Assembly (NCBI RefSeq): GCF_031143425.1
Contig: NC_090438.1
Location: forward strand, 776,933,138 to 776,997,137
Reading direction: 5' to 3'
DNA length: 64,000 bases
Origin: Pleurodeles waltl
Lineage: Eukaryota > Chordata > Amphibia > Caudata > Salamandridae
The notes under the pieces are model-generated. The model was not told where the DNA came from. It made no database searches and saw only the letters and a list, made by a program, of their open reading frames with translations. Of this stretch, positions 21,357 through 34,386 are shown in pieces. Numbering within the stretch: the stretch's first letter is position 1; every line of letters begins with the position of its first letter. The position numbers and the translations under genes are program-made.

Positions 21357-24300
21357 ATGACCACAGTTCCTAATACTTATAAACTACTCACTTGGAATGT
21401 TCATGTCCTAGGCTCACTGCATAATCGACACCGAGTGCTGGCACAATTACATAGAAGGAAGGTACACATTACTTACCTTCAAAAGACCCATGTAAAGTAG
21501 TAGAAGCACAAAAACTACAAAGCAAGTGGAGGGGCCAATTGTTCCACATTACCTATTCACCATATGCCATAGGGGCTGCAATATGGGTGAGGATTGTGTG
21601 AGTCCCCTTCTTATATCAAGAATCCAAAATAGACACACAAGGTTGATATGTCCTGCTGCAAAGCAGCTTGGATGGCGTATCGGTCGTTCTGGGATGTATC
21701 TATGCCCCGAATTCAGAGCAGGATATGTTTCTATCTCATTTCTCTAAGGGCATTAGCAGACTGGGCACATCTCCCATAGATACTCTGTGGGGACTGCAAT
21801 GCAGTGATAGACACCTTATTAGACTGTTCCCACCCCCATTTGCCAAGTGTTGGCCTGACCAAACAATCCAAAGCTCTGCGACAATAGGCAGAGGACTGGG
21901 ACCTTGTGGACGTATGGCGCAACCACAATATTCAAATGTGAGAATACTCATTCTACTCTTACCTACATGCACAGCATTCCCACCTTGATCGGTTCCTCTG
22001 CAATTCGACTCTGCACCCCCCATGTCACCCACACCACATATTTGGGCAAGAAATTGTCTGATAATAACCCATTAGAAATAACACTGGCATGGGGACAAGT
22101 CCCAACGCCGATCCTCACATGGCGTCTACGACCGTTGTTGCTAGAAGATGTGCTCCATGGCACGCTAGCAACGACAATTACTACATATTTTGCCAAAAAT
22201 GCCAGTACGGCCTCTTCTGCACTAATTGAATGGGAGGCATTTAAGGTGGTTATCAGAGGTATCGCTATAAAGACGTTGGTGGGTGTCAGGGGGAGAGATC
22301 ATACATGAACCCAGGTGAAGAATAGTCTAGGCCCCCTAGAACGACTGGCTACACATAACCAGGAAGACACCTCTAGACTCCAAGAGGCCAGAGTGACATA
22401 TGCTGAACTGTTGGAATGCCTCAAACTCATTGACTATATGGCATACCTCCAGAAGCGCATATGGAAGCAGATAGATCCATCGCCCTCCTTGCACACCTGA
22501 TTAAACCAGTGCTGTCACCTACCCCGATTCTTTTTATTAACACACCAATCCATGGTCCGGTTCACACTCTATTGGAAACTAAGAATGCATTTTGTGAGTA
22601 TTACAGAAAGCTGCATGGTCGAACCAGCAACCATAACCTCCTATTTCACCTGGATAGCACTCCTCCAAGTGGAGGTTCCCGAATGCACAACCATAGAAGC
22701 TCCCATTACTGCAACAGAAATAAGCGGTCATCAAAGAATTAGCCCGTAACAAAACACCTGGCACTGATGGGTTACCAACAGAATTTTATTCAACCTTTGC
22801 CACACATCTAACTCCCCATCTTGTTAAATTATACAATATTTTGCTAGAAAAGGGTATGCTCCCCCCTTCGACCGAGAAGGCCCTAGTAATGTCCTTTCTC
22901 ATACCTAGAAGACATGCTGCTGAGATGTCTTCCTACAGACACCATTCCCTTTTGAACACAGAATAAAAGATCCTTAATAAAGTACTTGCTCACCGACTAC
23001 TCCCACTGCCTCCACATTTATTACAGATCGGTCAATGTGGCTTTGTACCCCAGCGCTGCACCTAATTAAACATACGTAGACTGTTTCATGTCATGGACGC
23101 AGCCCATAAGCGTCACCCATATGCTGGCTGTCTCTCCCTACATATTACACAAGCCTTCGACTCCCTCAGCTGGGACTTCATGCTCTCATCTCTTTCTGCT
23201 TACGTTATTCCCCCAACCTATATTCACTGGGTGCGACTACTTATTCGAGCCCCACAGCAAAAGCCAAAACTGGATCTCACATTTCAGCTCAGTATCAGAT
23301 ATCACGAGGCACCAGACAAGAATCCCCCCTTTCCCCACTACTGTTTGGCCCAGCAGTGGAACCCTTTTCCCGGTATTTTCATCAAAAGGCCGGTGGCTGG
23401 AGAATATATGTGGACCGATCGATTCATGCGATATCACTCTACACCGAAGACATGGTCCTCTATTTCAGGGCCCTGAGGCATCATCTTCGAGAAACGGCAT
23501 GTATAATGTCTGATTTTGGTGACCTGTCAGGTTTAGGAATAAACGTAAGCAAATCGTATGCATTTTCTTTTAGTGGATTATATAATGCCCCACAGATCAT
23601 ATCTGGACTGCTGCAGATCCAACTAGCTTCACAAACGTTCTGTTATCTGGGAATGCAGGTGTACCGTGACCCACCAGACCTCTTAAAAGGCAACTTAGGC
23701 CAAGCAATCACATCACTGCGGTCTCAAGTGAATTTCTGGACGACCCTGCCCTTGACAGTAGCAGTGCGTCTTGATTTGTCCAAAATGGTTCTCCTTCCAC
23801 AGTTACTATACTACTTTGTAAACGTATCCATACTGATACCTTGGTGCATATTCACAGCACTAAACACTTTGTTAGTGGACCTGTGATGTGGCTCAGGTCC
23901 TTGCAGGATGAGCCTAACAAAATTACAACTAACACCAGACAGGAGTCGGATGGGGGCCCCGATCTGAAATCATATTGCATAGCGGGTCAGTTACAATAGT
24001 TGGCATATTGGCTGGCAGGGTATAACCTAGAAGAAATTAGCATACTCCTTATATGCTCGAAAGAGGAAGTTTGCATAAAATGATCTGCCCATGTCCTGCT
24101 CCACATACCAGTGGCCCCCTACTACTAAGAATTGCCCTTTCGTATTGGAAGCTGGCCATAAAATACATGCACTCACCTACACCATATACCCTAACATGCT
24201 GTTGTGTGGCCTCCCCACCTCCTCGGGGATGCTCACAACTGGAATGTTATGCCCCTGACATCAGGGGATGGAGATGACTGTAGGTTCCATATTCACGGAT

Positions 24301-25180
24301 GGCATATTAATGCCCCACCTCAAGTTTACACAGACACACGGATTACCAGATACCCTATTTTTCACAAATGCCAGCATAATCACAAAAGTGCGTCACTATT
24401 GGGCTCCAGATAGTAACGCACCTGAAACACATGAATTACTACAGGCGCTTCATACTATGCAACACAGGAGACACCTGGTCAGATGGTTGAATAATGGACT
24501 CCGAACACACCTTGAGATTCCTTTAGACTCACTAAGACGTAAATGGGAGCTCAACATAAACAGGGCAATAACCGTCAAAGGATGGTCCTTCCTCATACAA
24601 CACCCGAAACACATTTCACGTAACACACGTTTCAAATTTATACACTTTTCCATATTCCACAGGGCCTGCCTCACGCCCCACCGCATAAACCTGATGCTCC
24701 CTTCAGCCTCAGGGTCCTGTCCTAGATGTCATACACAGAATGCAGACCTGATCCTCATGTTATAGTCCTGCCCGTTGGTGGCGCATTATTGGACCGAAGT
24801 GGGGACAACATTGTTAAGTCTGACTGGAAATTATCACTGGCACACACTGGAACAATGTATATTAGGCTCATACTGAAGATCCAGATCCTCTGCGGTGTCC
24901 TCCCGCTTTGTGGACCTGTCTTTTTTATTGGCCAAATGCTTACTAACGCACCACTGGAAGTCTCCCCCTTCAATTCTCAGCTGTAGGCGAGAGGTGGCAC
25001 AATGGGGGCTAGCAGAAGGGGTTGCACTTCGTCGAGAAAAATGTAAAGGGCTCTGCAAACGGCCAATAGCGATGGAATGGGACAATATCCTAAAAAAGCG
25101 TACGTGCTCCAGACAGTGAGGTGGACAGTGCTGGATGGACCATTGTAGAGATATTCCATTAACAACTGACCCCCACCATA
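21357..25180 (+). pseudogene. L1 ORF2 remnant (endonuclease and reverse transcriptase)
   Basis: The endonuclease start KLLTWNVHVLGSL (21380-21420) and LQKTH (degenerate QETH, about 21477) are visible. RT blocks follow: NKTPGTDGLPTEFYSTF (about 22748-22800), HITQAFDSLSWDFML (about 23140-23185), and ISLYTEDMVLYF at 23430-23465, where the YADD core has become YTED. CPRCHTQNADLIL (about 24718-24757) is the C-terminal zinc-like segment. Many stops and frameshifts. It is more decayed than the minus-strand L1 at 29057-35205. Confidence 0.75.
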
Positions 25181-25615
25181 CCAATGTCTCTTTATAGTTC
25201 CTAGAATACTCTTCCTAACAGATAATGAGCCTATAGGAACACCCAATTTCTAAGTAGCATTTACCAGCTGTTCTGTGGCCAGGAATTAACATAGGGTTAG
25301 ATTAATCAGAATAACTGCCCAGGATCCCCCTCTGTTGTCATGGTCATTATGGGAACAAATTCTTCTTGCCACCCCTAATGATTCACACACAAGTCAGGGA
25401 ATTGTTGGGGGGGAGGGAGGGTAATGTTATCAGAATTAAAGTTTTATGTGCATTTGTATTTTCTGCCGCTGCAATGAGGCACTGGACAATTTTATATGAG
25501 CCAAAGCTCGAATTATGCAACAACACGTCTATTATTATTGCTTGCATTACTAAGTATGATATGTATCTGTATGTGCAGAGTTAATTAAAATGCAATAAAG
25601 TTTGTGTTAAAAAAA

Positions 25616-25805
25616 TAGAATGATATATGTGAGGATGTTCTTAAGTTAAGTTCATAGCAAAACGCGAGCTCCCAATTCCTACTCCTTTGATCTGATTGTA
25701 GTAATTGGAGAGGAATTTCTTCAATGGTTTTGATATGTTTTTGCACATTTGTAAGATACGGCCCAGTTTAAGGAAACTTTCTGTCAGCACGGGTGGACAC
25801 ACACA
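25616..25805 (-). pseudogene. Penelope-like reverse transcriptase, upstream fragment
   Basis: The minus-strand frame near 25690-25640 reads YYNQIKGVGIGSSRFAMNLT, resembling the Penelope RT block that precedes the catalytic motif (Q..G.AMG..FAPSYANL in the family). Frame is kept only locally. The fragment ends at the L1 target-site duplication (25616-25631). Confidence 0.5.
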
Positions 25806-27398
25806 AAAAAATCCACACTGTATATTTTAAAGACTTTAAACTTTAACAAAAGTCCTAATCTAGTGCAGATAATATGTATAGATGTATCTAAAAAAATAAA
25901 CACAAAATTGCCAATGGAAGCAATTAATAGGGAAAATATTAAAAAGAAATGCCACATTATGATGGTAAGTCATTGCATAGAAATATGGAATCTTTTTTTG
26001 GCACAAGCCGCTCCATTCTAGCCTCTAGTTAAGCTTTCTTAGCGCTAAAAGTGACGTTCTGAGGTAGCCTTCAGCACACGTACCTTACCTGAACAACAGA
26101 CGGCACTTGCAGAAGGTTGATCTCTCTTGGTTATGGTTTTCTGAATTGATAAGAACCTCCTCATCCTACGAGTCCTGGGTTCTAGACCTCAAGTCTGCAG
26201 GGGTTGAGTTCCTAACTGACAGGGGCAGTGCACCATCACTGAGGAAGGACGTCCATTGGAATTACAGCCCCACAGACCCCACATAGCATTAAGATGAGGG
26301 TGGTGTTTTTAGGTTACTAACAGCCCCATAAAAGGTGCACGGCCACTGTGGTAATTCCAACCCAATTTGTTTCTTAGAATAACACACTCAAGCGCAGCAC
26401 TAAGAATGACACTGTATATTTTAAAGTATTTAATTCAACAGCCTTATTCTTTTACTTATTACATCAATATTAACCACACAGAATTGACTTAAAATAGCAC
26501 TTGTGCATGTTGCTAACAGCAAGAATAAAATGAACTGGTCTAACATGTTTTACACTGTCTCTAGCATCCTACCACCTTAACGCTACTTCTGTGCACTGCT
26601 TTGAGAGCATGAATTAGTTAACTTGCCTCCAGAGTTTCTCGGGGCCATGAGTACTTGAAACTGTTCACAACAGATCAACCTTGTTTATTGGACTTCAGCC
26701 AAAAAGGGAGTGTGCCTTTAGAAGAAAAACACACTATAGCTGGGCTCAGCTTCTCCCCTCACTGGATCATCTCTTGGCATAAGAGTGGATGTTCCAGTGC
26801 CAAGCCGTCTTCACTTCAGTGGTCAAGACCAGGGGTTTATATTGGATATTGACCACTGACATTTAGCTTGCAGTGCAAAATCAAGTGGGGATTTTCCAAA
26901 ATGTGAGATGCAGCTGGTATTAACCAGTCGTATGAAAATACAGCAACTCTGACTTCAGTTTCAGTTTCCATATCTACTGTTAAACCTTGAGATGAAGATA
27001 TTGAGGAATTTGTACAAGACTTGTGTCACCTGATGTTATAACAAATCAGTATCTAAATAAAAATGACACCTTAACAAGTTTTCTGCAAAAGATATCTACA
27101 TCCTGACCACGGACCAAAGGCGGACAGGCTTAGGGGTTCACAACATTGACTCAGAGTAGCCAGTGGCCTTCACTAGAGATGCTTGTATCTCAGCCCACAC
27201 ACATCAATCTCCCAGGAACCTGAAGGTTCCTCTCTACCTAATAAATATCTACCCAGGCTTAAATACAATTTTCTGATCATTATGGACATTGTGTTGAATG
27301 ATGTGAAATGCGAGAATTAGTATATGACTTCTGTTGCACTTCACTAAATTCGATCACTCATTATGATGTTAATACATGGATAATTGATGTACTGTCAA
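25806..27398. other. No recognisable feature
   Basis: About 1.6 kb, A/T-rich. A short phrase (CACTGTATATTTTAAAG) occurs twice, near 25817 and 26409, but I see no flanking structure. The open frame at 26655-26852 shows no family motif. Confidence 0.5.
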
Positions 27399-27406
27399 AC
27401 TATAAT

Positions 27407-27788
27407 CAGGGCCACTAGAATTATGCAACAGGAACGGGCCAAATTATGTGGCAGGGTTGAGTAAATTATGTGGATGCAAAGGCAAATTATGTGGCGTAAA
27501 GCAGCATATTTTACAGTAGTATTACTACATTTGTTTGTCATTGTTATATTTGTTAACACTTACTGGGAATTGGTTGCACCCCATTAGTACCAGTTTAACA
27601 CAGAAATATAGAAGTAAGCAACATGAACGTGACCAAAAAAGTTTTGCAAAAAGCCTTCCACTGCTCAACAACACGTATCACTGAATTATAAGTAATGTTT
27701 GAACCGCTGATTATGTGGCAAACGTGGCAAATCTATACTTGTACAAAAAATGCCACAGCCGCACAATTGCATAATTCCAGTGTCCCTG
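27407..27788. mobile_element. hAT-type MITE, 382 bp
   Basis: Ends are CAGGGCCACTAGAATTATGC (left) and, inverted, CAGGGACACTGGAATTATGC (right); 20 of the first 22 bases pair. It is flanked by perfect 8 bp duplications ACTATAAT (27399-27406 and 27789-27796). CAGGG-type ends with 8 bp duplications are the signature of hAT transposons. The interior repeats AATTATGTGG several times and has no coding potential, so it is non-autonomous. Confidence 0.85.
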
Positions 27789-27796
27789 ACTATAAT

Positions 27797-29038
27797 AAAG
27801 CAAACATTACATGTTGTTCATGTGCAATCAGTTCTAAATGCAGCATGTGTTTATGGAGAAAAATGTGCCGTATGAATATAAAAATAAACAAAATGTAGTG
27901 ATGGTACATAAGCAGAAAACGCATAGGTCATGTCACTATTTTGCTCAAGTTAATACTGAAATCAGTGGGCACTAATGAGTATTAAATATTGCCTTGATCA
28001 AGTCAAGTTTGTATAAGCAAAATCAGGTTGAAACATAAACTTCAAAGGAATCTGAGTTAGTAGTATTTAAGGAATAATCGTTCCCATCATATCACTATAT
28101 GGTAAACGAATTTTACTGCTCAATCCCTTAAAATTAGGCAGTAACACAATTTAAAGTGTGTACTACAAACTGCCCCAGTGAACCTGTGATAGTTACATAA
28201 GATGCTGTATAAACAAATTAGACTTTTAATAATTCAGGTGAGCCAACCAAGATCAATATTGCCAAATACATAAAAAGTTCTCAAGTCAGTTTTAGTGTGT
28301 AGAATTGGCAACACTTTGGCATGTGTAAATTTGTAAACTTCTTGGGTCTCATCAGGACAAAACCCTTTGGCTATAAGCTATGTTAGAGAAGACAGAACTA
28401 ATAACCAGTGAAATAAGAATGTACCAGAGGCAGGTTTAACATTAGAAATTTAGTAGGACTGTGGTACTCAAAAAGATGTATCCCCGATGGCGAAAGAGTT
28501 TCAAATGATTGAGTACTGTAGGGATGTGTCAAAATGCATCTATAGGGTATAGAAGTACAAAAGATCAAAATATTTACTCAGAAGTGAACAGCAACAAGTG
28601 TGTGAATTATCATGTTCTTGAGTGTTACTCACTAGTATCACAAATCAGTAGTTGAGTAATTAGGGAGAAATCAAGAGATTGTCAGAACCCCTTTCAGGGG
28701 CCATGGGGCACGCAGGTGCTACTGGGTCCAACCGTGGGGGTTGAGGCTTTTTACTCCTGATGTCTCGGTACCCAACCAACTGTGAATCCTGAGCAACCCC
28801 TTCTGCATTTGGCTCTCAGTAGTAACGTGGTTGATCAGTCTATGTCTCCCTCAAATGAGAGGTATATACAATGGGATGAATACAGGCTCACAACTAAAAA
28901 TGTGCACAGCAGCAGCAATAAATCATTGGCCAACCAAATACTCACTTTTGTGAAAAAAGAGATATATTGTATTTCGACTGCTACCAGTACAAAGGAAAAA
29001 TACGTCATTCACGAACAACTACACAGTCCCCTGAGGTC
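27797..29038. other. No recognisable feature; left flank of the minus-strand L1
   Basis: No coding motifs. 28690-29038 is continuous with 35224 onward once the L1 is ignored, so it may be part of the same older repeat as copy B, but copy A has no counterpart that I can see. Confidence 0.45.
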
Positions 29039-29612
29039 GGGGTTCTATTGTTTCTTTTTTTTAAATGTATTTATTTATTGGTTTATTCAGAAACATAAAC
29101 ACAAACAACAAAGAGAGCCCAGCAGACAGAATTACAAAATAATGCAATGCTGGTCTTATACAATGTACAAACCCTAGTGCCAATGCATCAACCCATCAGG
29201 TTCACAGAATGGAATAGTCCATCACAAGTAATGCTCATCATTATATAACGTCAGCACTAGAATCGTATACCATACACAAGCAAGAGGCTGAAGACCATCT
29301 CGTGAGTTATTCACAATCAAAGGGCAAAAAGGCCATTCACATCAAACAAAACAAGAAAGAACGATGGGCAGAGAGAAAGAGCAGGGGGGAAGCGCAGACT
29401 TCCAGTAACGCAGAGCAATCATGACGCAAAAAAAGGGGGAACTAAAAGCGAAGCTGCCGAGTGCGCGACTAATATAAATCGCAACATCAGCCACACTGAG
29501 AAGAGTCCAAGAAGGAGCGCAGTGGAGCTCAGATGTCCCGAGGCTGAGAACCCTCGGGGAGCAGTTCCCAGAAAATCATTAATTACTCCTGACAAAAGGA
29601 GGCATCACGCAA

Positions 29613-32600
29613 CTACTCCGAACCGCGAAGGGACCTACCACGTCCCCAGCACATCGCCACCCTGCACTTGGCCAGCAACAACAATAGACCCACAAGCCTG
29701 CTATTAGCCGACAGAACTACATCAACCAGTCCAAGGAGCGCCAGCTTAGGGGAGAAGGGTAAAGTCAGGCCGGTCATCTCCTCAATCGTATGCATTACCT
29801 CCACCCAATACATATGAACTTCCCCACAGTACCACGCAAGATGCAAAAAATCAGCATCGGGGGTTCGACACCTCTCGAAGCAGGAATCCGCGCGCAAACC
29901 CATGGCGTGCAATCCTCGTGGGGTATAAAACAACCGATGCAGAAATTTGAAATGGATAAGCCTCAGCCTATAATTAGGGGACAGCGCTCTCATATACGTG
30001 CAGCATTTCCTCCACGCCTCCTCAGAGATGGTCTCACCAATATCCGCCTCCAATTTAGCTTTGGCGGACTCAGCAGCACCACCCCGCTGACCCTTCAAAC
30101 AGTTATAAAGCTTGATAATGAGCCCACGAGGAGACCACCTCCAGAACCTGACATATCGACGGAGTCGCCGGGAGACCAGAGAAGCGCGCTCTAAGCATCG
30201 CGCAGATCCGCAATACATACAGCCGGTGCAGTGAGCAATCACGCTCCTCTCCAAGCGCGGCCTCCGGGAAGATCAACCACCCCTCCAAAAACCAGTCACC
30301 CAGATCAGTCAAATTAGAGTCCCGCAAAAAGTCACGCAGCCCAGCACTGCGATACATCCTCTCATTTGCGACAGCCAACATAGGCAACGAGGGAGCGAAA
30401 GGTTCACGCGCGTCATCACAGCGCAGAAGAGTTGACCAAGCTGTAGCAGTACAAGCCACAGTATCTACACCCGTGGCCGGGGCCGAGAGGGATTCCTAAG
30501 AAAGCACACCGGACCGTCCGGCCACACCTCGTCACTTTCAGGGGCCAAATGCAGCAGGTAGCGAACTGGGCGCAAACAATAATAAGCAAAATGGGCCTGC
30601 GCGCAATGATAGTAGAGTTCCAGGTCAGGCGTGGCAAGACCACCCAGCTCAAAGGGTCAGTTTCTCCCAGGCAATTCTAGGCTGTCCACCCGCCCAAACC
30701 AACCGTATCAAAGCTGAGCATAAGCATCGCAAAAAACTTGCGGTTAGAATAAGAGGGATATTCACAAACAGGTACAAGAATTTAGGCAGCACTACCATCT
30801 TAGCAATAGCAATGCGCCCAATAAGGGACAACGGCAACAAGCGCCACACCTCGACTTTATCTTCCAGCCACGAGATGGCCCTGCCATAATTGGCCGACCA
30901 GAGTGCCTCCACATCGCGACTCAGCCATACCCCCAAGTAGCGAACGGGACCATCCGCCCACCCAATAGGATATCGGGAGGAAAAACTTGCCAACACCTCA
31001 GAGAGAGGCAGCACAACTGACTTGGACCAGTTAATCACTATGCCCGAAAAGGCGCCAAAATGCACAATCTCATCAAGCAGAACATCAAGATTCTGTCGTG
31101 ATTCGCGTAAATACAGCGCAATGTCATCTGCATACATAGAAATCAGTATGGGTCGCTGCCGAAACGGCAGCCCTCTAGGATTGTGGGGTTGTCTCAGACA
31201 CGCCACCAGTGGCTCCATCGCAACTGCAAAAAGCAACGGAGATAAAGTGCATCCCTGACGCGTCCCACGAGCCACCCTAAAGGGATCGAAGACACTACCA
31301 TTCAGTCGCAACTGAGCTGTAGGCTCCAAGTACAACAATCAGATCAATTGTACAAATCGCGCGCTCAGACCCACTCTAACAAGCAGCGCAAACATATACT
31401 TCCATGCTAAAGAGTCGAAAGCCTTAGAGGCATCAAGAAACACCGCAACTGCGTCATCCTCAGCAATGACCGAGCCCCCGACCGCAAAGTATGTATGCAG
31501 ATTATGCGACGTAGACCGACCCAGCACAAATCGCGACTGATCCGGAAGCACCAGCTTCGGCAACAATGGCTGCAAATGCGCAGCTATCATCTTAGCCAAG
31601 CTCTTATTGTCTATATTAATCATTGATAGTGGACGATACGAATTACAGCAATAGGGGTCCTTACCAGACTTAAGAATTGTGACAATCAAGGCCTCGCGAA
31701 GGGAGGGAGGAAGAACGCCAGTCTCCATAGCCTCTGCGTAAACCTCCAAAAGCTGAGGGGCAAGGAGATCAGAGTATTCTTTGTAAAACGCAGGGGTCAA
31801 TCCGTCCAAGCCAAGGGATTTATCCCCAGGTAGACTGCAGATCGCAGACTTTACCTCCTCCTCCGAAAAGGGGGCATCGAAATAAGAGCGGTGAGCCTCA
31901 TCAAACCAAAGTAAGCTTACCTCAGAAAAGTAAGCTTGCGCCGCCTTGTCATCCAGCCCAGAAGGTTCAGCGTACAAATCTGCAAAGAATTTAGTAAACA
32001 CCTGCATGACGCCCTCAGTCCCCATCACACGTTCACCCTCCAAGTTATCAATTTTGGTAATATAATTACTAGCCCAAGGCTTCCGCAGCAGGTTGGCCAG
32101 TGTGCGCCTGGCCCTCTCACCCTCCCTATAGCATCTTGCTCTGGCAAACTTCCCCAGGAAGCAAATCTTTTGCTGGGAGGCCTCTTCATATTGAGACACA
32201 GCACTCCGAAGAGCAGCTAACGCAGCGCCAGACCAATCCGACACCAGACGCCTCTCCAAAGCTGCAATCTGCACCTCCAGATCAGCCAACTCCCGCTGCA
32301 GCATCTGTAAGACACCATGCTGTTTCGAGAGGCACACCCCGCGAATAACCACCTTAAACCCCTCACACAACGTTCCAGCCGAGCTCACCGACCCACAATT
32401 TTCAGCGAAATAATGAGAGATGGCCTTGCGCACCTCCTCGCGAAACGCCCCGTCTCGAAGCACCCTGTGTGGCAGGCGCCACATGTGTGCACATCCCGGC
32501 CCCCAGGTAGCGCCAACACCAATTTAACCGGCGAGTGATCAGACAACGTATGAGCCATGTGATCCACAGACTGGGTCCAGAGTTCAACGTCCCTTGTACC

Positions 32601-33254
32601 CAGCCAACGGTCAATACGGGACCAACTATTGTGTACATAATTAACACAGGTGCCCTCTCTCGCAACCCCATGCTTAAACCTCCATAAGTCTACCAGGGTG
32701 CCATCAGCCATCACAGACGATAGAGCCTTGGCAGCGGCAACGTGCTGCATCCTGGCCAGACTCTCACGATCCGCAACTGAATCCAGAACCACATTAAAAT
32801 CCCCACTCCGTATCACAGTGCCACAACCCAGAGACTCAACCAGAAGCCACACTTCACAGAAGAATTCAGGGTCATCAGTACTGGGACCATACACTGAGAC
32901 CAGTCTACAAGGTCTATCTAGCAGTGTCCCACTCAATAATACGTATCTGCATTTCGGATCTATGATCGTTTTCTGAGTGCGGCAATTCAGCCCCTTCCGC
33001 AACAAAATCGCCACACCCCTCGCATAGCTCGAGAACACCGCCCCGTAAGATTCTCCAATCCAGCCCGCCCTCAACCTATGGAGCGTAGCAGCCACCAAGT
33101 GCGTCTCCTGCAGCATGCAAATATCAATCTCCTGATAAGCAGACATGAGCCGCACCTTTCGCCCGTCATTCAAGCCACGCACATTCCAGGTAAGACAGCA
33201 GACTAGTGTCATTGTCCCCAGCGCCATCGATGCATCCAGTCCAAAGCACCGCAT
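29613..33254 (-). pseudogene. L1 ORF2, endonuclease and reverse transcriptase, few breaks
   Basis: The protein nicks DNA and reverse transcribes L1 RNA. The endonuclease is intact in motif: LTWNVRGLND (about 33200), MLQETHL, GDFNVVLDS (about 32810), SRIDRWLGT (about 32610) and SDHSPVKL (about 32535). A frameshift near 32500 leads to MWRLPHRVL. RT blocks SLGLDGLTPAFYKEY, SYRPLSMINIDNK, VFLDASKAFDSLAW (about 31440) and GTRQGCTLSPLLFAVAMEPL are followed by MYADDIALYL (about 31135-31105), so the catalytic YADD is kept. One stop sits at 31341-31339 and a frameshift near 30650. The zinc-like tail has FLHRLFYTPRGLHAMG and FERCRTPDADFLHLAWYC (29930-29830). Confidence 0.85.
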
Positions 33255-33630
33255 GCACCCACCACTCCGCCAAGCCCACCGCCAGAATCCAGGTCAAGGA
33301 GAGAAAAGAAAAGAAACAGAGAAAGAAGAAAGAGTAAGAACATGAACAAAACCACCCCTCACCCACGCAGACCCCCCAAACGGGTCAAAGCAAGGAACCC
33401 CCCCCACCCTAGCCACGAAGGCCCACCCCTTTACAACATGAGATTAGGACACATCCAAGGGGCGAGTGCCAAGCCGTCCATCCCACCATCCCCAATGGAA
33501 TAGGGGAGGGAAGGGCAGAGGGCCTCATGTCAACTTAACTTTAGAGCAGCCAATAAAACATATAACACAGTAATGGTGCATCGTATCTGCAAAGTGAAAG
33601 CATCCCAAAACCATCAACTTCTCCACCGGG

Positions 33631-34386
33631 TCAGTCAGTGTCACTCAAGTCCGCCCGTTCAGCGCCAGAGGCACCCGAGACTGCAGCGACAGAGCTCTTG
33701 GGAATCGCCTTAACAAATTTAGCCGCCAGATTCGGGTCCGTAAAGAAATGCAGCTTGCCACCATGGTGAACTCTCAATTTCGCAGGGTAGATGAGTGAGA
33801 ATCGGGCATCCGTCTGACTGAGTGCCCGTTTGATCGGCAGAAAGGTCCTGCGGGCAGCCTGCACACCGGGGGTGTAGTCCGGAAAAAAATGCAATTCAGT
33901 GTTCTTGTAGACCACCGGGCGCCGCTCCCTGGCCAGCCGGAGAACAACATCCCTGTCTTGATAATTCAACAGCCGAACAACGATGTGGCGTGGCGGAGTA
34001 CCAGGCGGAGGACGAGGGCCCAAGGACCTGTGAGCCCGCTCCACTACCAGCAGCCAGGATCACTCACCAGGGAAGAGCTCAGACAACATGTGCTCTACAA
34101 AATCCTCCATCCTGCCTATGTCCGTGGACTCCAGGAGCCCAATAATTCTAATGTTATTGCGCCTGGACCGCGCCTCCAAATCCTCATTTTTATTGCGTAT
34201 GACCTCCAGCACATGCTCCATGCGCAAATATTGCTCCCGTTTATCCATCCGTTGATCCACCAGCTCCGAAACACACGCCGGAATCCAAGGCCCGCAGCGA
34301 TAGCAGTGATCAGCGACCGGGGGGACCACAAGGTAAAGCCCCGCCAGGTGAGTAGCAGCGCCCCGGCCCCGCCCAGACCGCCACAC
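33631..34386 (-). pseudogene. L1 ORF1 with an internal stop
   Basis: Two consecutive reading stretches. 34386-34060 has a helical region with MDKREQYLRMEHVLEVIRNK, then DLEARSRRNNIRIIGLLES, the join of coiled coil and RRM. 34044-33631 has VERAHRSLGPRPPPGTPPRH, LNYQDRDVVLRLARERRPV and LHFFPDYTPGVQ, the C-terminal domain. A stop after LFPGE (34062-34060) interrupts them. The RRM is shortened relative to family norms, suggesting an internal deletion as well. The true N-terminus upstream of 34386 is unclear because of frame changes in the GC-rich leader. Confidence 0.75.

Larger units (their letters stand above)
18740..25615 (+). mobile_element. L1-type LINE, full length but decayed, with target-site duplication
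   Basis: Starts with GGGGGTGTGACC and an AAGATGG box (about 18762), typical of an L1 5' leader, and ends with AATAAAG (about 25594) and a short A tail at 25609-25615. Target-site duplications of 16 bp flank it: TAGAATAATATATGTG at 18724-18739 and TAGAATGATATATGTG at 25616-25631, one mismatch. ORF1 and ORF2 follow in the expected order. It lies inside a Penelope-like element, whose sequence resumes at 25616. Confidence 0.85.
8925..25805 (-). mobile_element. Penelope-like retroelement in three pieces, interrupted twice
   Basis: Read on the minus strand the pieces are 25805-25616, 18739-18322 and 9504-8925. They join across an L1 (18740-25615) and a piggyBac element (9505-18321) without loss of reading sense. 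Across the L1, sequence reading SSRFAMNLT continues to HIYHSTNPFLPHLIMQ. Across the TTAA site, THQLKRRYFKKHSL continues to KQLHERAWLCPQ. Penelope-like elements encode a reverse transcriptase followed by a GIY-YIG endonuclease, the order seen here. The 5' end beyond about 25805 is not recognisable. Confidence 0.65.

Noticed and set aside
29790..30194. 134-codon plus-strand frame
   Set aside because: Antisense shadow of the L1 ORF2 C-terminal domain on the minus strand.
33166..33366. Small minus-strand frame with hydrophobic start between L1 ORF1 and ORF2
   Set aside because: Overlaps the ORF2 start in another frame; low complexity.
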